Assembly: GCF_004323635.1 (NCBI RefSeq)
Contig: NZ_CP036515.1
Location: 1,723,501 to 1,787,500 of the forward strand
DNA: 64,000 nucleotides
Reading direction: 5' to 3'
Origin: Lichenihabitans psoromatis
GTDB lineage: Bacteria > Pseudomonadota > Alphaproteobacteria > Rhizobiales > Beijerinckiaceae
The notes under the pieces were generated by a model, which was given only the letters and a program-made list of their open reading frames with translations, ran no database searches and had not been told where the DNA came from. Each line of letters begins with the position of its first letter. Position 1 is the first letter of the stretch. Below are positions 18,846 to 27,197 of the stretch, in pieces. The translations under genes were made by a program, and so were the position numbers.

Positions 18846-19196
18846 TCACACGTCCTCGCCTATCGCCAGCCGCAACTTAACTTAGGCTCACCTCAACCTT
18901 GGTCGGATCGAGGTAACTATGAGCCGGGTGGAAGAAGGCGAGACCTTGGGGTGCGTCGAATCCGCGCTGGAGGATGCGTCGATGTGACATCCAAGTGGAG
19001 CGCAGAAGCGGCGCACGTCGGCCGTGGTTTGCGGTTCCCAGCGCGGTCATGAACCCGACAAGCGCGGATTATACGTCGGCGCGCGTTCCTCTGGCCGATG
19101 CCGCGCGCAAGCCGTAGAGTTTCTGTCGATGACCCCTGACATCCGCGCGTCGCGTGTGTCTTGCGCTTCGACACCGCCGCTGGAGATGTCCCGACC
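18846..19196. other. Divergent control region of the YcaO operon and the M24 peptidase gene
   Basis: This 351-bp region separates the minus-strand YcaO operon from the plus-strand peptidase gene and must hold both promoters. No clear consensus promoter was seen on either strand. It contains one 22-codon open frame with a ribosome site (18919-18987) and otherwise nothing recognisable. Confidence 0.45.
18919..18987 (+). CDS. Possible 22-residue acidic peptide
   Basis: An ATG preceded by GAGG at 5 nt opens a 22-codon frame beginning MSRVEEGETLGC and ending EDASM, with one cysteine, two serines and one threonine among many acidic residues. Short peptides next to YcaO genes can be precursors, and Cys/Ser/Thr are the usual modification sites. 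The support is only the ribosome site and the location, on the opposite strand to the operon. It may equally be chance. Confidence 0.2.
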   Translation: MSRVEEGETLGCVESALEDASM

Positions 19197-20438
19197 ATGT
19201 CGCTCGTCGATCGCAGGCGCGCCTCGACCCTCATCGCCAGCGCGGGTTTCGATGCGCTCGTGATCGCCGAACCGGAGGGGTTTGCTTACGTGACCGGTGT
19301 GCCGCAGGGCGTGCCGGCTTTGTTTCGTCGCGCCGGCGCGGGATTTGTGGTGCTCCCCGCCGATCCTGCTTTGTCGGTCGGGGCCGTCATCGGCGACCTC
19401 TACGTCGCAGCCGCGCGCTCTGCGATTCCGGATGTTCGGTCGCATCCGCTCTGGATGGAACATGCGGACCTCACCGGAGCGAGCGGAGACGGGAGCATTC
19501 AAGATCGCATCGCTCGATCATGGCGTCGGGCCAGTCGTCCGATTGGCTTCGCGCGGCCTGCGACTTTCGACCTTGGTCTGGCCCTGCAGGCCTTGGCCGA
19601 GGTTCTGGCATCTCGCGGCCTGTTCGGCGCACGGCTCGGCTTCGATCTCGATTACATTGCGGCAAGCGATGCGGCGGCGATCCAGAATGCCTTGCCGGCC
19701 GCCCGGATCGGGAATGGATCGCCGGTTCTCGATCGCATCCGGATGGTCAAGACCGCGATCGAGATCGAACGGCTGACGCTGGCTGTCGAACTCGCCGAAG
19801 CCGGGTTGATCTCGTTGGCGGGCGGGATAGCGGCCGGCCATACGGCCGCCGATCTCCACGCTCTCTTCCGACATGGCATCGAAGCCGAGGCCGGGCGGCG
19901 CGCGATACCGGTGCCACCCTCTTGGGACTATATCGCGGTCGGCCGCGAGCCGTGGGGGCCGGGCGGCACCGTCGAGCGGCGCGCGATCATCAAGGCGGAC
20001 GTCGGCTGCGTCGTCGCAAATTATTCGTCCGACACGTCACGGAACTACGTGTTCGGCGAGGCGACGACCGATCAGACTGAGCTCCATCTGTCCCTCGAGG
20101 CCGCTTTCGCGGCCGGTATGGCCACCATCAAGCCGGGGGTTCTGTTATCGACGGTGCATCATGCCGCCACGCAGGCCCTCGAAGAGGCCGGTCTGGTCGG
20201 TTTCAGCCGCGGGCATTTTGGTCATGGGCTCGGCCACTCGTTCTTTTCGGAGCAATGGCCCTTCATCGCGGCGGATTGCGACGTGCCGATCGAGCCCGAT
20301 ATGGTCCTGGCATTTGAAATCCCGATCTACGTCACCGGCATCGGCGCGTTCAATCTCGAGGATCAACTGATCGTGACGGCGGATGGCTCTCGATCGATGA
20401 ACACCTTGCCGCGCCATCTCGCCATTCTGGGGCCGTGA
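19197..20438 (+). CDS. M24-family metallopeptidase (Xaa-Pro aminopeptidase or creatinase-like)
   Basis: This 413-residue pita-bread-fold protein has a creatinase-like N-terminal domain followed by a catalytic domain with all five metal ligands visible: IIKADVGCVVANYSSDTSR (two Asp), GHFGHGLGHS (His), LAFEIPIY (Glu) and FNLEDQL (Glu). It probably cleaves Xaa-Pro or related small amide bonds in the cytosol. ATG 19197 is used because the upstream frame lacks a ribosome site. It diverges from the YcaO operon and converges on the peptide ABC transporter genes, so it may process imported peptides or a product of either neighbour. Confidence 0.85.
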   Translation: MSLVDRRRASTLIASAGFDALVIAEPEGFAYVTGVPQGVPALFRRAGAGFVVLPADPALSVGAVIGDLYVAAARSAIPDVRSHPLWMEHADLTGASGDGSIQDRIARSWRRASRPIGFARPATFDLGLALQALAEVLASRGLFGARLGFDLDYIAASDAAAIQNALPAARIGNGSPVLDRIRMVKTAIEIERLTLAVELAEAGLISLAGGIAAGHTAADLHALFRHGIEAEAGRRAIPVPPSWDYIAVGREPWGPGGTVERRAIIKADVGCVVANYSSDTSRNYVFGEATTDQTELHLSLEAAFAAGMATIKPGVLLSTVHHAATQALEEAGLVGFSRGHFGHGLGHSFFSEQWPFIAADCDVPIEPDMVLAFEIPIYVTGIGAFNLEDQLIVTADGSRSMNTLPRHLAILGP

Positions 20439-20446
20439 AAGCCCGG

Positions 20447-22138
20447 CTAGGCTCGCTGAGTGACCGGCGGTGTCGCCACCGTTGCGCGCGAGCGAGGGGT
20501 GGGCTGCGGTACGGCGTCAAGCAAGGCCTGTGTATAGGGGTGCTGCGGGTTTTCGAACACCGCGCGCCGGTCGCCTTGCTCCACGATCTCGCCGTAGCGC
20601 ATCACGGCCACATGGTGGCTCATTCGCTCCACCACCGCCATGTCATGGGAGATGAAGAGATAGGCGAGGCCCAACTCCTCCTGCAATTCGAGCATCAGGT
20701 CGAGCACATGGCCCCGAACCGAGACGTCGAGCGCCGAGACGCTTTCATCGGCCACGATGATGTTCGGCTTCAAGGCAAGGGCGCGGGCGATACAGATGCG
20801 CTGCCGCTGGCCGCCGGAGAATTCGTGCGGAAAGCGGGTCGCGTGATCGGGCGAAAGGTGGACGCGTTTCAGGAGGGCCGCGACGTGGTCGCGCCTCTCG
20901 CGCGCAGTCCCAAGGTCGTGGATGACCAGCGGCTCCGCGATGGCGTCGCCGATCGACATGCGTGGATCGAGCGAGGCATAGGGGTCCTGAAAGATCATCT
21001 GCGCCTTGCGGCGGACAGGCTTCATGTCGCGCGACGACAAACCCGCAATCCCCCTGCCGTCGATCACCACCTCCCCGGTGAAGGGGATGAGCCCGAGCAC
21101 GGCCTTGCCGGTCGTCGATTTGCCTGATCCACTCTCGCCCACGAGACCCAGCGTCTGCCCCGGTCGAACCGAAAAGCTGGCTGCTTTGACGGCGGGCGTG
21201 ACCGGAGCGGCTTTCCCGAACCAGCCCGCGCGCCCGCCATACGACACCGTGAGGTCGCGGACGAACAGCACCGGCTCCGCGCCGAGCGTCGTCGGTGCTG
21301 CGTGGGTGATACGCGGGGGGCCCTCCTGTCCGGCCCAGCTGCCGAGGCGCAGAACGGCGGCCAGCAGGCTTTTCGTGTAGTCGTGACGGGGACGTTCGAA
21401 AATGTCGTGAACGGTGCCGTCCTCGACCATCCGTCCGCTCTTCAGCAGCGCCACGCGATCGGCCATTTCGGCCACGACCCCCATATCATGCGTGATCAAA
21501 ACGATGGCGGTGCCGAATTCGGCCTTCAGGTCCCGCATCAGCGTCAAGATCTGGGCCTGCACCGTCACGTCGAGCGCCGTGGTGGGCTCGTCCGCGATCA
21601 GCACTTTCGGGCGACAGGAGAGCGCCATGGCGATCATGACCCGCTGACGCATGCCGCCTGAGAGTTCATGCGGAAATTGTGTGAGCCGCCGCCCGGGATC
21701 GGTGATGTGAACGGCGTCGAGCATCGCGCGGGCCCGGGCCGCGACGCTCGTCTCATCGCCGGCCGCGTGGGTCCGGATCGCCTCGCTCAATTGCGCCCCG
21801 ATCGTCATGACCGGGTTCAGCGACGTCATCGGTTCTTGAAAGATCATCGCGACATCGCCGCCGCGGATCTGCCGCATCGCGCGCTCGGATAGCGTCGTGA
21901 GTTCGCGGCCTGCGAGCACGATGGAGCCGGCGCGTTGGCGAAGCGACGGCGATAGCAGGCCCATGATCGATAGCGCCGTCAGGGATTTGCCAGAGCCGGA
22001 TTCGCCAGCGAGGCACAGCGTCTCCCCGGCCGCGAGGCTGAAGCTCACGTCGTCCAGAACCGGGCGAAGCCCTTGTGGGGTGCGTGCGTCGATCGATAGG
22101 CCCGTCACGGAGAGGATCGGTGGCGGCGCTAAGGGCAT
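20447..22138 (-). CDS. Fused peptide ABC transporter ATPase (DppD-DppF type)
   Basis: This 563-residue protein contains two complete ABC ATPase modules in tandem. Walker A GESGSGKS appears near residues 48 and 335, and the signature sequences LSGGMRQR and FSGGQRQR mark the two halves. It energises import through the permeases encoded at 24845-26616. It begins 2 nt after the formamidase stop; the open frame extending further upstream is a shadow of that gene. It is the last gene of the amide-regulated operon. The fused architecture is common in GsiA/YejF-type importers. Confidence 0.92.
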   Translation of the reverse strand: MPLAPPPILSVTGLSIDARTPQGLRPVLDDVSFSLAAGETLCLAGESGSGKSLTALSIMGLLSPSLRQRAGSIVLAGRELTTLSERAMRQIRGGDVAMIFQEPMTSLNPVMTIGAQLSEAIRTHAAGDETSVAARARAMLDAVHITDPGRRLTQFPHELSGGMRQRVMIAMALSCRPKVLIADEPTTALDVTVQAQILTLMRDLKAEFGTAIVLITHDMGVVAEMADRVALLKSGRMVEDGTVHDIFERPRHDYTKSLLAAVLRLGSWAGQEGPPRITHAAPTTLGAEPVLFVRDLTVSYGGRAGWFGKAAPVTPAVKAASFSVRPGQTLGLVGESGSGKSTTGKAVLGLIPFTGEVVIDGRGIAGLSSRDMKPVRRKAQMIFQDPYASLDPRMSIGDAIAEPLVIHDLGTARERRDHVAALLKRVHLSPDHATRFPHEFSGGQRQRICIARALALKPNIIVADESVSALDVSVRGHVLDLMLELQEELGLAYLFISHDMAVVERMSHHVAVMRYGEIVEQGDRRAVFENPQHPYTQALLDAVPQPTPRSRATVATPPVTQRA

Positions 22139-22140
22139 GG

Positions 22141-23085
22141 TCACGAAAAGACGATGCGCGGAAAGTAGAAGGACACGACCCAGTTCGGCATGTCGACGAT
22201 CTCGGAGATGCGGAGGTCGCCGCAGACCGAGAGCAGAAGATAGGCGTCGATGGGAGCGAGCCCATGGTCGGCCGCCAGCAGGTCGATCATCCGCATCACG
22301 CTCTCGCGTGCCGCCGTCATCAGATCCGGACCGATGCCCGTGGTGGCCTCGTAGCCAGCGCCGTCGAGATGGCGCGTCACGGGGCCGTCCGTGGTGAAGC
22401 GCGGGCTCTTCAGGTTGGCGCCTTTCACGAGGTCGAGCGTGAGTTCGACATCCATCTGGCTTTCGATGGCGGTGCCGCAGACTTCGCCGTCGCCCTGGGC
22501 CGCATGGGTGTCGCCGATCGAGAACAACGCTCCCTCGACCTCGACAGGAAGGTAGAGGGTGGTTCCGGCCGCAAGATCCCGGATGTCGAGGTTGCCGCCG
22601 ACGCGACGTGGTGGAACGACCGAGTGGAGGCCGGGCTCGGCCGGCGCAACGCCGATCTCGCCCGCGAAGGGTTTCAGAGGCACGCGCCCCTTCGGCCCGA
22701 ACGCAGCCGGCGCGAGCGTGGCGGGATCGTAGGACCACATATGCAAGGCCGGGTCAGGGAATTGGTCGGCCAGAAGGCCGAAGCCGGGGATGTTTGCGGT
22801 CCAGCCCAGCCCCGAGGGAATGAACCTGCGGAACGTGATCTTCAGGGCGTCGCCCGGCGCTGCTCCCTCCACATAGACCGGCCCGGTCACCGGATTGACC
22901 TTGCTGAAATCGAGCGTCTGAACGTCGGCTGCCTTGGAGTCGCGACTGAAATGCCCGTTCGCGGCGTCGAGACATTCGAAGTGGATCGTCTCGCCGGGCT
23001 GACAGACGAGAACCGGTTCGATGTCCCGGCTCCAGCCGAAATTATGGCGGTCACGATGGATCGTATAATTGCACGCAACGCACAT
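22141..23085 (-). CDS. Acetamidase/formamidase family protein
   Basis: This 314-residue protein matches the FmdA/AmdA amidase family, which hydrolyses formamide or acetamide to ammonia and the acid. The family N terminus YTIHRDRHNFGWSRD, the SFDVxTGPVxV-like stretch NPVTGPVYVEGA, and the metal-site region GDTHAAQGDGEVCGTAIES are all clear. ATG 23085 follows AAGGA; longer starts read into low-complexity sequence. Its position between a peptide-type binding protein and its ATPase, under an AmiC/AmiR-like regulator, fits a role in releasing ammonia from a transported amide. Confidence 0.9.
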   Translation of the reverse strand: MCVACNYTIHRDRHNFGWSRDIEPVLVCQPGETIHFECLDAANGHFSRDSKAADVQTLDFSKVNPVTGPVYVEGAAPGDALKITFRRFIPSGLGWTANIPGFGLLADQFPDPALHMWSYDPATLAPAAFGPKGRVPLKPFAGEIGVAPAEPGLHSVVPPRRVGGNLDIRDLAAGTTLYLPVEVEGALFSIGDTHAAQGDGEVCGTAIESQMDVELTLDLVKGANLKSPRFTTDGPVTRHLDGAGYEATTGIGPDLMTAARESVMRMIDLLAADHGLAPIDAYLLLSVCGDLRISEIVDMPNWVVSFYFPRIVFS

Positions 23086-23195
23086 CGGCGCGTGTCCTTG
23101 TCGAAGAGGGACGGACGGCTGCGGTCCTTCCCGCCGCCCGGTCGTCGGGGCGGGGGAAGGAGCGCCGGATCGAGGGACGCTGACGTCGGCGGCCG

Positions 23196-24821
23196 CTAGT
23201 TTTTGGCGTAGATCGCTTCGTAGTCGATCACACGCGTCGGATCGATGTAGATCTCGTCGGGTCCGCCCATGCGCTTGGACTTTGCCACGACGCGACGCTC
23301 GTTGAACACCGGCACCCATGGAGCGGCCTGCGTCTGAATGTCGGTGAAGATCTGCGCCCAGACCTTGCTCCGCTCATCCCGCTGCTTGGGGTCCGACATG
23401 GCATCCGCCTTCGTCGCACGATCCTCGAACGTCTTGTCGCAATACCAGGACCAGTTCCACCCGCCGGTGACCGCGCCGCCGCAGCCGAGGATCGGCCCAT
23501 AGAAATCGGAGGGGTCGGGGAAGTCGGCGATCCACCCCATGCCGCCCGACCAGGTCAACGCGGATTGGTCTTTATTGCCGCCGGCCGCGATGACCTGCGG
23601 CTGCGCCAAGGCCTTGATTTCGGCCTTGATCCCGATGGCGGCGAGATCCTGTTGGATCGCCTGCGCGATCCGCGGATTCGGGTCGGTGTTCATGGCCCAG
23701 AGTTCGGTCGAGAAGCCGTCCTTTAGTCCGGCCTCGGCCAGCAATTGCTTGGCCTTGACGATATCGAACGGGTATCCCTTGTAGGACTCGTCGTAGCCCG
23801 GCATCAGTGGCGGCAGAACCTGGGAGGCCGGCGTCGCGCGGCCATTAATGATGCGGATGATGCGATCCTTGTTGATCGCCATGTTCAGCGCCTGGCGGAC
23901 ACGCACATCGTCGAACGGCTTCTTCGTGGTGTTGATCGTGATGTAGCTCGTCTCGAATTGCGCGCGATCGACGATCATGTCGGCGGCATCGGGGGACTTC
24001 TTCATCTCAAGGTATTTTGCGGGCGGGATGCCATCGCCGGCGATATCCACTTCGCCCTTCTGCAAGCGCAGGATGGCGACCAGCGGTTCCTGGCCGATCT
24101 CGACCGTGAAGCCATCGAGATTGGGTCGCTCACGGAAGTAGTCCGTATTCCGGGCGAAGACGAGCCGCTGGCCTGAGACCCATTCCTTCAGCAAGAATGC
24201 ACCGGATCCCACCGGCTTCTTGCCGAAATCGGCGCCGTCCTGCTCCACGACTTCTTTCGGCACGGCGGACGAGAAGTTGAGCGCGAGCACGTTCAGGAAG
24301 GTCGCGTCGGCCTGCGCCAGGGTGAACTTGACCGTTGCATCATCCGGCGTCTCGATGCCCGAGATCGTCGTCGCAGATCCATCGGTCATCTTATCGGCGC
24401 CGACGATCGAATGATAAAAGCCGCCGCCCGGACCTTGTGTCTTGGGGTTCACGGCCCGCTCGATCGAATATTTGATGTCGGCGGCCACGACCTTGCGGCC
24501 GTTGGTGAACTTGGCTTTGGGGTTCAGCTTGAACGTATAGACGAGACCATCCGGCGAGATGGTGAAGCTTTCGGCGAGCGAGGGCACGATCTCGGTGGTG
24601 CCGAATTTATAGTCGACGAGACGCGAAAACAGCCCGTTGATCATCGACCAATTCTGCCAATCGTAGCCGATGGCCGGGTCGAGCGTGGCCATGTCGTCTT
24701 TGTAGGTCACGATGATGGTGCCGCCTTGCACCGGCACGTCGGCAGCCTTGGCGGGCAGCACCGCCAGCGCCGTCGTCAGCGCCAGCGCGGCGGTGGTGGT
24801 CTTCAACCAGGTCATTGTCAT
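23196..24821 (-). CDS. Family 5 extracellular solute-binding protein
   Basis: This roughly 541-residue periplasmic binding protein belongs to the DppA/OppA (SBP_bac_5) family. It has a signal peptide ending AVLPAKA|ADV and family sequences such as YTFKLNPKAKFTNGRKV and IKYSIERAVNPKTQGPGG. Of three closely spaced ATGs (24827, 24821, 24815), 24821 has GGAG at the best spacing of 6 nt. It delivers a peptide or peptide-like amide to the DppB/DppC permeases encoded immediately upstream in the operon. The ligand cannot be read from sequence. Confidence 0.9.
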   Translation of the reverse strand: MTMTWLKTTTAALALTTALAVLPAKAADVPVQGGTIIVTYKDDMATLDPAIGYDWQNWSMINGLFSRLVDYKFGTTEIVPSLAESFTISPDGLVYTFKLNPKAKFTNGRKVVAADIKYSIERAVNPKTQGPGGGFYHSIVGADKMTDGSATTISGIETPDDATVKFTLAQADATFLNVLALNFSSAVPKEVVEQDGADFGKKPVGSGAFLLKEWVSGQRLVFARNTDYFRERPNLDGFTVEIGQEPLVAILRLQKGEVDIAGDGIPPAKYLEMKKSPDAADMIVDRAQFETSYITINTTKKPFDDVRVRQALNMAINKDRIIRIINGRATPASQVLPPLMPGYDESYKGYPFDIVKAKQLLAEAGLKDGFSTELWAMNTDPNPRIAQAIQQDLAAIGIKAEIKALAQPQVIAAGGNKDQSALTWSGGMGWIADFPDPSDFYGPILGCGGAVTGGWNWSWYCDKTFEDRATKADAMSDPKQRDERSKVWAQIFTDIQTQAAPWVPVFNERRVVAKSKRMGGPDEIYIDPTRVIDYEAIYAKN

Positions 24822-24844
24822 CGACATCTCCAGGGGGTTGAGAA

Positions 24845-25765
24845 CTATCGGCCGCGAATGCGCGGATCGAGCACGGGAGCCAGAGAGTCGGCGAGAAGGT
24901 TGCCGATCACGATGGCGAGGGACGAGACGAGGGTGACGCCCATGATGATGGGGACATCGACCTGCTGCACGGCTTGCCATGCGAGCTGGCCGATGCCCGG
25001 CCAGCCGTAAACGGCTTCGACCACGACAACGCCGCCCATGAACTGGCCGACGTCGATGCCGATCATGGCGACGACCGGCAACAAGGCGTTGGGCAAAGCG
25101 TGGCGCAGGATCACGCGAGACTGCGACAGTCCCTTGGCCCGCGCGGTTCGCACATAATCCTGGTTCAGCACGTCGATCATGGCGGAGCGCACCATGCGGG
25201 CATACCAACCAGCGCCAAGCAGGCCGAGCGTCAGGGCCGGAAGCACTACATGGGCCGGCGTGCCGTAGCCACTCATCGGGAACCAGCCGAGGGTGGCGGC
25301 GAACACGTAAAGCAGCAGCAGCGCCACTACGAATTGCGGGGACGACACGCCGACGAACGCGAGCGTCATCACAAGGCGATCCGCAATCCCGTTGCGTTTC
25401 AGCGCCGCGAGGGTCCCGAACAGCAAACCGAGCGAGACCTCGACCAGGATGCCCGTGACCATCAAGACCAGCGTGGCGGGGATGCGGGAGGCGATAAGGG
25501 CCGCGACCTCACTGCGCTGGATGTAAGAGCGCCCGAGGTCGCCGCGCAGCAACCCCTTCAGATAATGCCAGAATTGCTGGACGATCGGCAGATCCAGCCC
25601 CAGTTGGTGGCGGACATTGGCGATCATCTGCGCGCTGGCGCTGCGTCCAGCGATCAGGGCCGCCGGATCAGCCGGCAGAAAATGCAGCAACAGAAACGTG
25701 ACGAGCGCGACCCCGAACAGGATCGCGACCGCCTGCATCATCCGTTGCGCCAGGAGCAGAGCCAT
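24845..25765 (-). CDS. Dipeptide-type ABC permease, DppB-like
   Basis: This 306-residue inner-membrane protein is a DppB-type permease with six predicted helices. It has the family N terminus (LAQRMMQAVAILFGVALVTFLLLHFLP) and the EAA-loop sequence RTARAKGLSQSRVILRHALPN. The ATG at 25765 overlaps the DppC stop by one base (TGATG), and the upstream open frame is an artefact overlapping that gene. It pairs with DppC, the binding protein and the fused ATPase to form one importer. Confidence 0.92.
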   Translation of the reverse strand: MALLLAQRMMQAVAILFGVALVTFLLLHFLPADPAALIAGRSASAQMIANVRHQLGLDLPIVQQFWHYLKGLLRGDLGRSYIQRSEVAALIASRIPATLVLMVTGILVEVSLGLLFGTLAALKRNGIADRLVMTLAFVGVSSPQFVVALLLLYVFAATLGWFPMSGYGTPAHVVLPALTLGLLGAGWYARMVRSAMIDVLNQDYVRTARAKGLSQSRVILRHALPNALLPVVAMIGIDVGQFMGGVVVVEAVYGWPGIGQLAWQAVQQVDVPIIMGVTLVSSLAIVIGNLLADSLAPVLDPRIRGR

Positions 25766-26616
25766 CAGCCGCGTCCCCGCTGGGTCGGATCGAGGAAATC
25801 GCGCAAGGCATCGCCGACGAGGTTGAACGACAGCGCCGTCGCCAGAATGATGGCGCCCGGAATGAAGACGAGCCAGGGTGCGCTCTGGAAGTAGCTCTGG
25901 CTTTCGAAGATGATGTTGCCCCACGAGGGCTGCGGCGGCTGCACGCCGACGCCGAGGAAGCTGAGGGTCGCCTCCAGCAGCACCGTGGTGGCGATACCGA
26001 GCGTGCCATAGACGATCGCGGTCGGCATCAGATGGGGCGCGATGTGCCGAAACAGAATGCGTGCCGATCCGGCCCCGAGCGACCGTTCGGCCAGGATGAA
26101 GTCGCGTTCGGCAAGCCCGCGTGTTTCCGTGTAGACCACGCGCGCGACCTGAACCCAGTTCACGAGTGCGATCACCAATGCGACGATCCACAGGCTCGGC
26201 CGAAGTAGAGCCGCCAGCACGATGGCGAGCAGGAGCGCCGGAAACGCCATCATCAGGTCGGTGAAGCGCATCAGGATGCCGCCGACGACACCGCCGCGAT
26301 AGCCCGCCACGATCCCGACCATCATGCCGATCGCGACCGCGACCCCGTTGGCCACGAGGCCGATCACTAACGAGGTCCGGGCGCCGAACAGCAGCCTCGA
26401 AAGGAGATCGCGGCCCAATGTGTCGGTGCCGAGCCAGTAATGCGCGCCGGGCGGCAGGGGAGCGCCATCGATCGACAAGCCGTCGAAGGGTTGGTCGTCG
26501 GGTGAGAAGGGCGCGATCCAGGGCGCCGCGATCGCGGTCAGCACCACGAAGAGGATCACCAGGGTGGCGACCAGCGAGGCGGGTCGACGCACCAGTTCGA
26601 CGAGGACGCGTTTCAT
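25765..26616 (-). CDS. Dipeptide-type ABC permease, DppC-like
   Basis: This 283-residue partner permease has the DppC hallmarks: a single N-terminal helix, the YWLGTDTLGRDLLSRLLFGAR motif region and an EAA loop near LAERDFILAERSLGAGSAR. The start ATG overlaps the stop of the AmiR-like regulator gene as ATGA, so regulator and transporter are translated as one unit. Order C before B is less common than B before C but has precedents. Function follows from the operon: import of a peptide or amide substrate. Confidence 0.92.
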   Translation of the reverse strand: MKRVLVELVRRPASLVATLVILFVVLTAIAAPWIAPFSPDDQPFDGLSIDGAPLPPGAHYWLGTDTLGRDLLSRLLFGARTSLVIGLVANGVAVAIGMMVGIVAGYRGGVVGGILMRFTDLMMAFPALLLAIVLAALLRPSLWIVALVIALVNWVQVARVVYTETRGLAERDFILAERSLGAGSARILFRHIAPHLMPTAIVYGTLGIATTVLLEATLSFLGVGVQPPQPSWGNIIFESQSYFQSAPWLVFIPGAIILATALSFNLVGDALRDFLDPTQRGRG

Positions 26617-27197
26617 GACGCCTCCGAGCGTGAGCGTCCGCCGGCGAGGATCGCGGCCGCGACATGTTCAAGCGTCAGCCGGCTTCGCATCGCGTCCTGG
26701 CGAAGGCACCGGTAGGCCGCCGCCTCATCGCAGCCTTGCATCGACATGATCGATTGAACGGCCGCCAACACCAGCGGCCGAAGGCGGATGCGCTCATGCA
26801 GGTCCGCAACCTTGGCCGCCGTGTCGATCGCTTCGGCATGAAAGCGCGTCGCCATCACCAGCGCGGGGAAAATCGCTGAGGCGATCACCGGCTTGGCGAT
26901 CATGGCCCGGGCGCCCTGATCGATGGCCCAGGCGATCCGGCCCGGCGCTTCCGAACTCAGCAATGCGATCATCGGCATCGGGTTATGGCCGGGCGCCCAA
27001 GGAAACAGTTCGCTCCAACCCGCGTCCGCATCGACCATCACAAGATCGGGCGCCGGTGCGGCTTGGCTCAACGGGGCCCATTGGACGTCAACCCGCATGC
27101 CGAGCATCGCGAGTTGGCGGATCAGGCGCTCGGTCGTGCCGCCAGGCCGGTGCAGGATGACGACCCGCTGGCCGGTGAAATTGGGTGTCGGGCTCAT
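26613..27197 (-). CDS. AmiR-like ANTAR transcription antiterminator
   Basis: This 194-residue protein has a pseudo-receiver domain lacking the phosphorylatable Asp pattern (LVMVDADAGWSEL, MIALLSSEAPGRIA) followed by a coiled helix and a C-terminal three-helix ANTAR domain (LRPLVLAAVQSIM... AAYRCLRQDAMRSRLTLEHVAAAI). In Pseudomonas, AmiR is held by AmiC and, when amide binds, reads RNA to prevent termination. Here the amiC-like gene is directly upstream with an ATGA overlap, and a leader terminator precedes both. This is strong support for antitermination control of the operon. Confidence 0.88.
   Translation of the reverse strand: MSPTPNFTGQRVVILHRPGGTTERLIRQLAMLGMRVDVQWAPLSQAAPAPDLVMVDADAGWSELFPWAPGHNPMPMIALLSSEAPGRIAWAIDQGARAMIAKPVIASAIFPALVMATRFHAEAIDTAAKVADLHERIRLRPLVLAAVQSIMSMQGCDEAAAYRCLRQDAMRSRLTLEHVAAAILAGGRSRSEAS

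Noticed and set aside
18882..18896. TTAGGCTCACCTCAA, similar to an IdeR/DtxR iron box
   Set aside because: The two halves match poorly as a palindrome, and such boxes are not expected in alphaproteobacteria.
18917..19234. 105-codon minus-strand frame upstream of the YcaO operon
   Set aside because: It overlaps the peptidase start, is rich in Arg and Ser as shadow frames are, and has no ribosome site.
22139..22738. Long N-terminal extension of the fused peptide ATPase
   Set aside because: It is an arginine-rich shadow of the formamidase gene; the real ATPase start is ATG 22138, 2 nt after that gene's stop.
24822..25208. N-terminal extension of the family 5 binding protein
   Set aside because: It overlaps the DppB gene in another frame, and a signal peptide begins at the ATG cluster near 24821.
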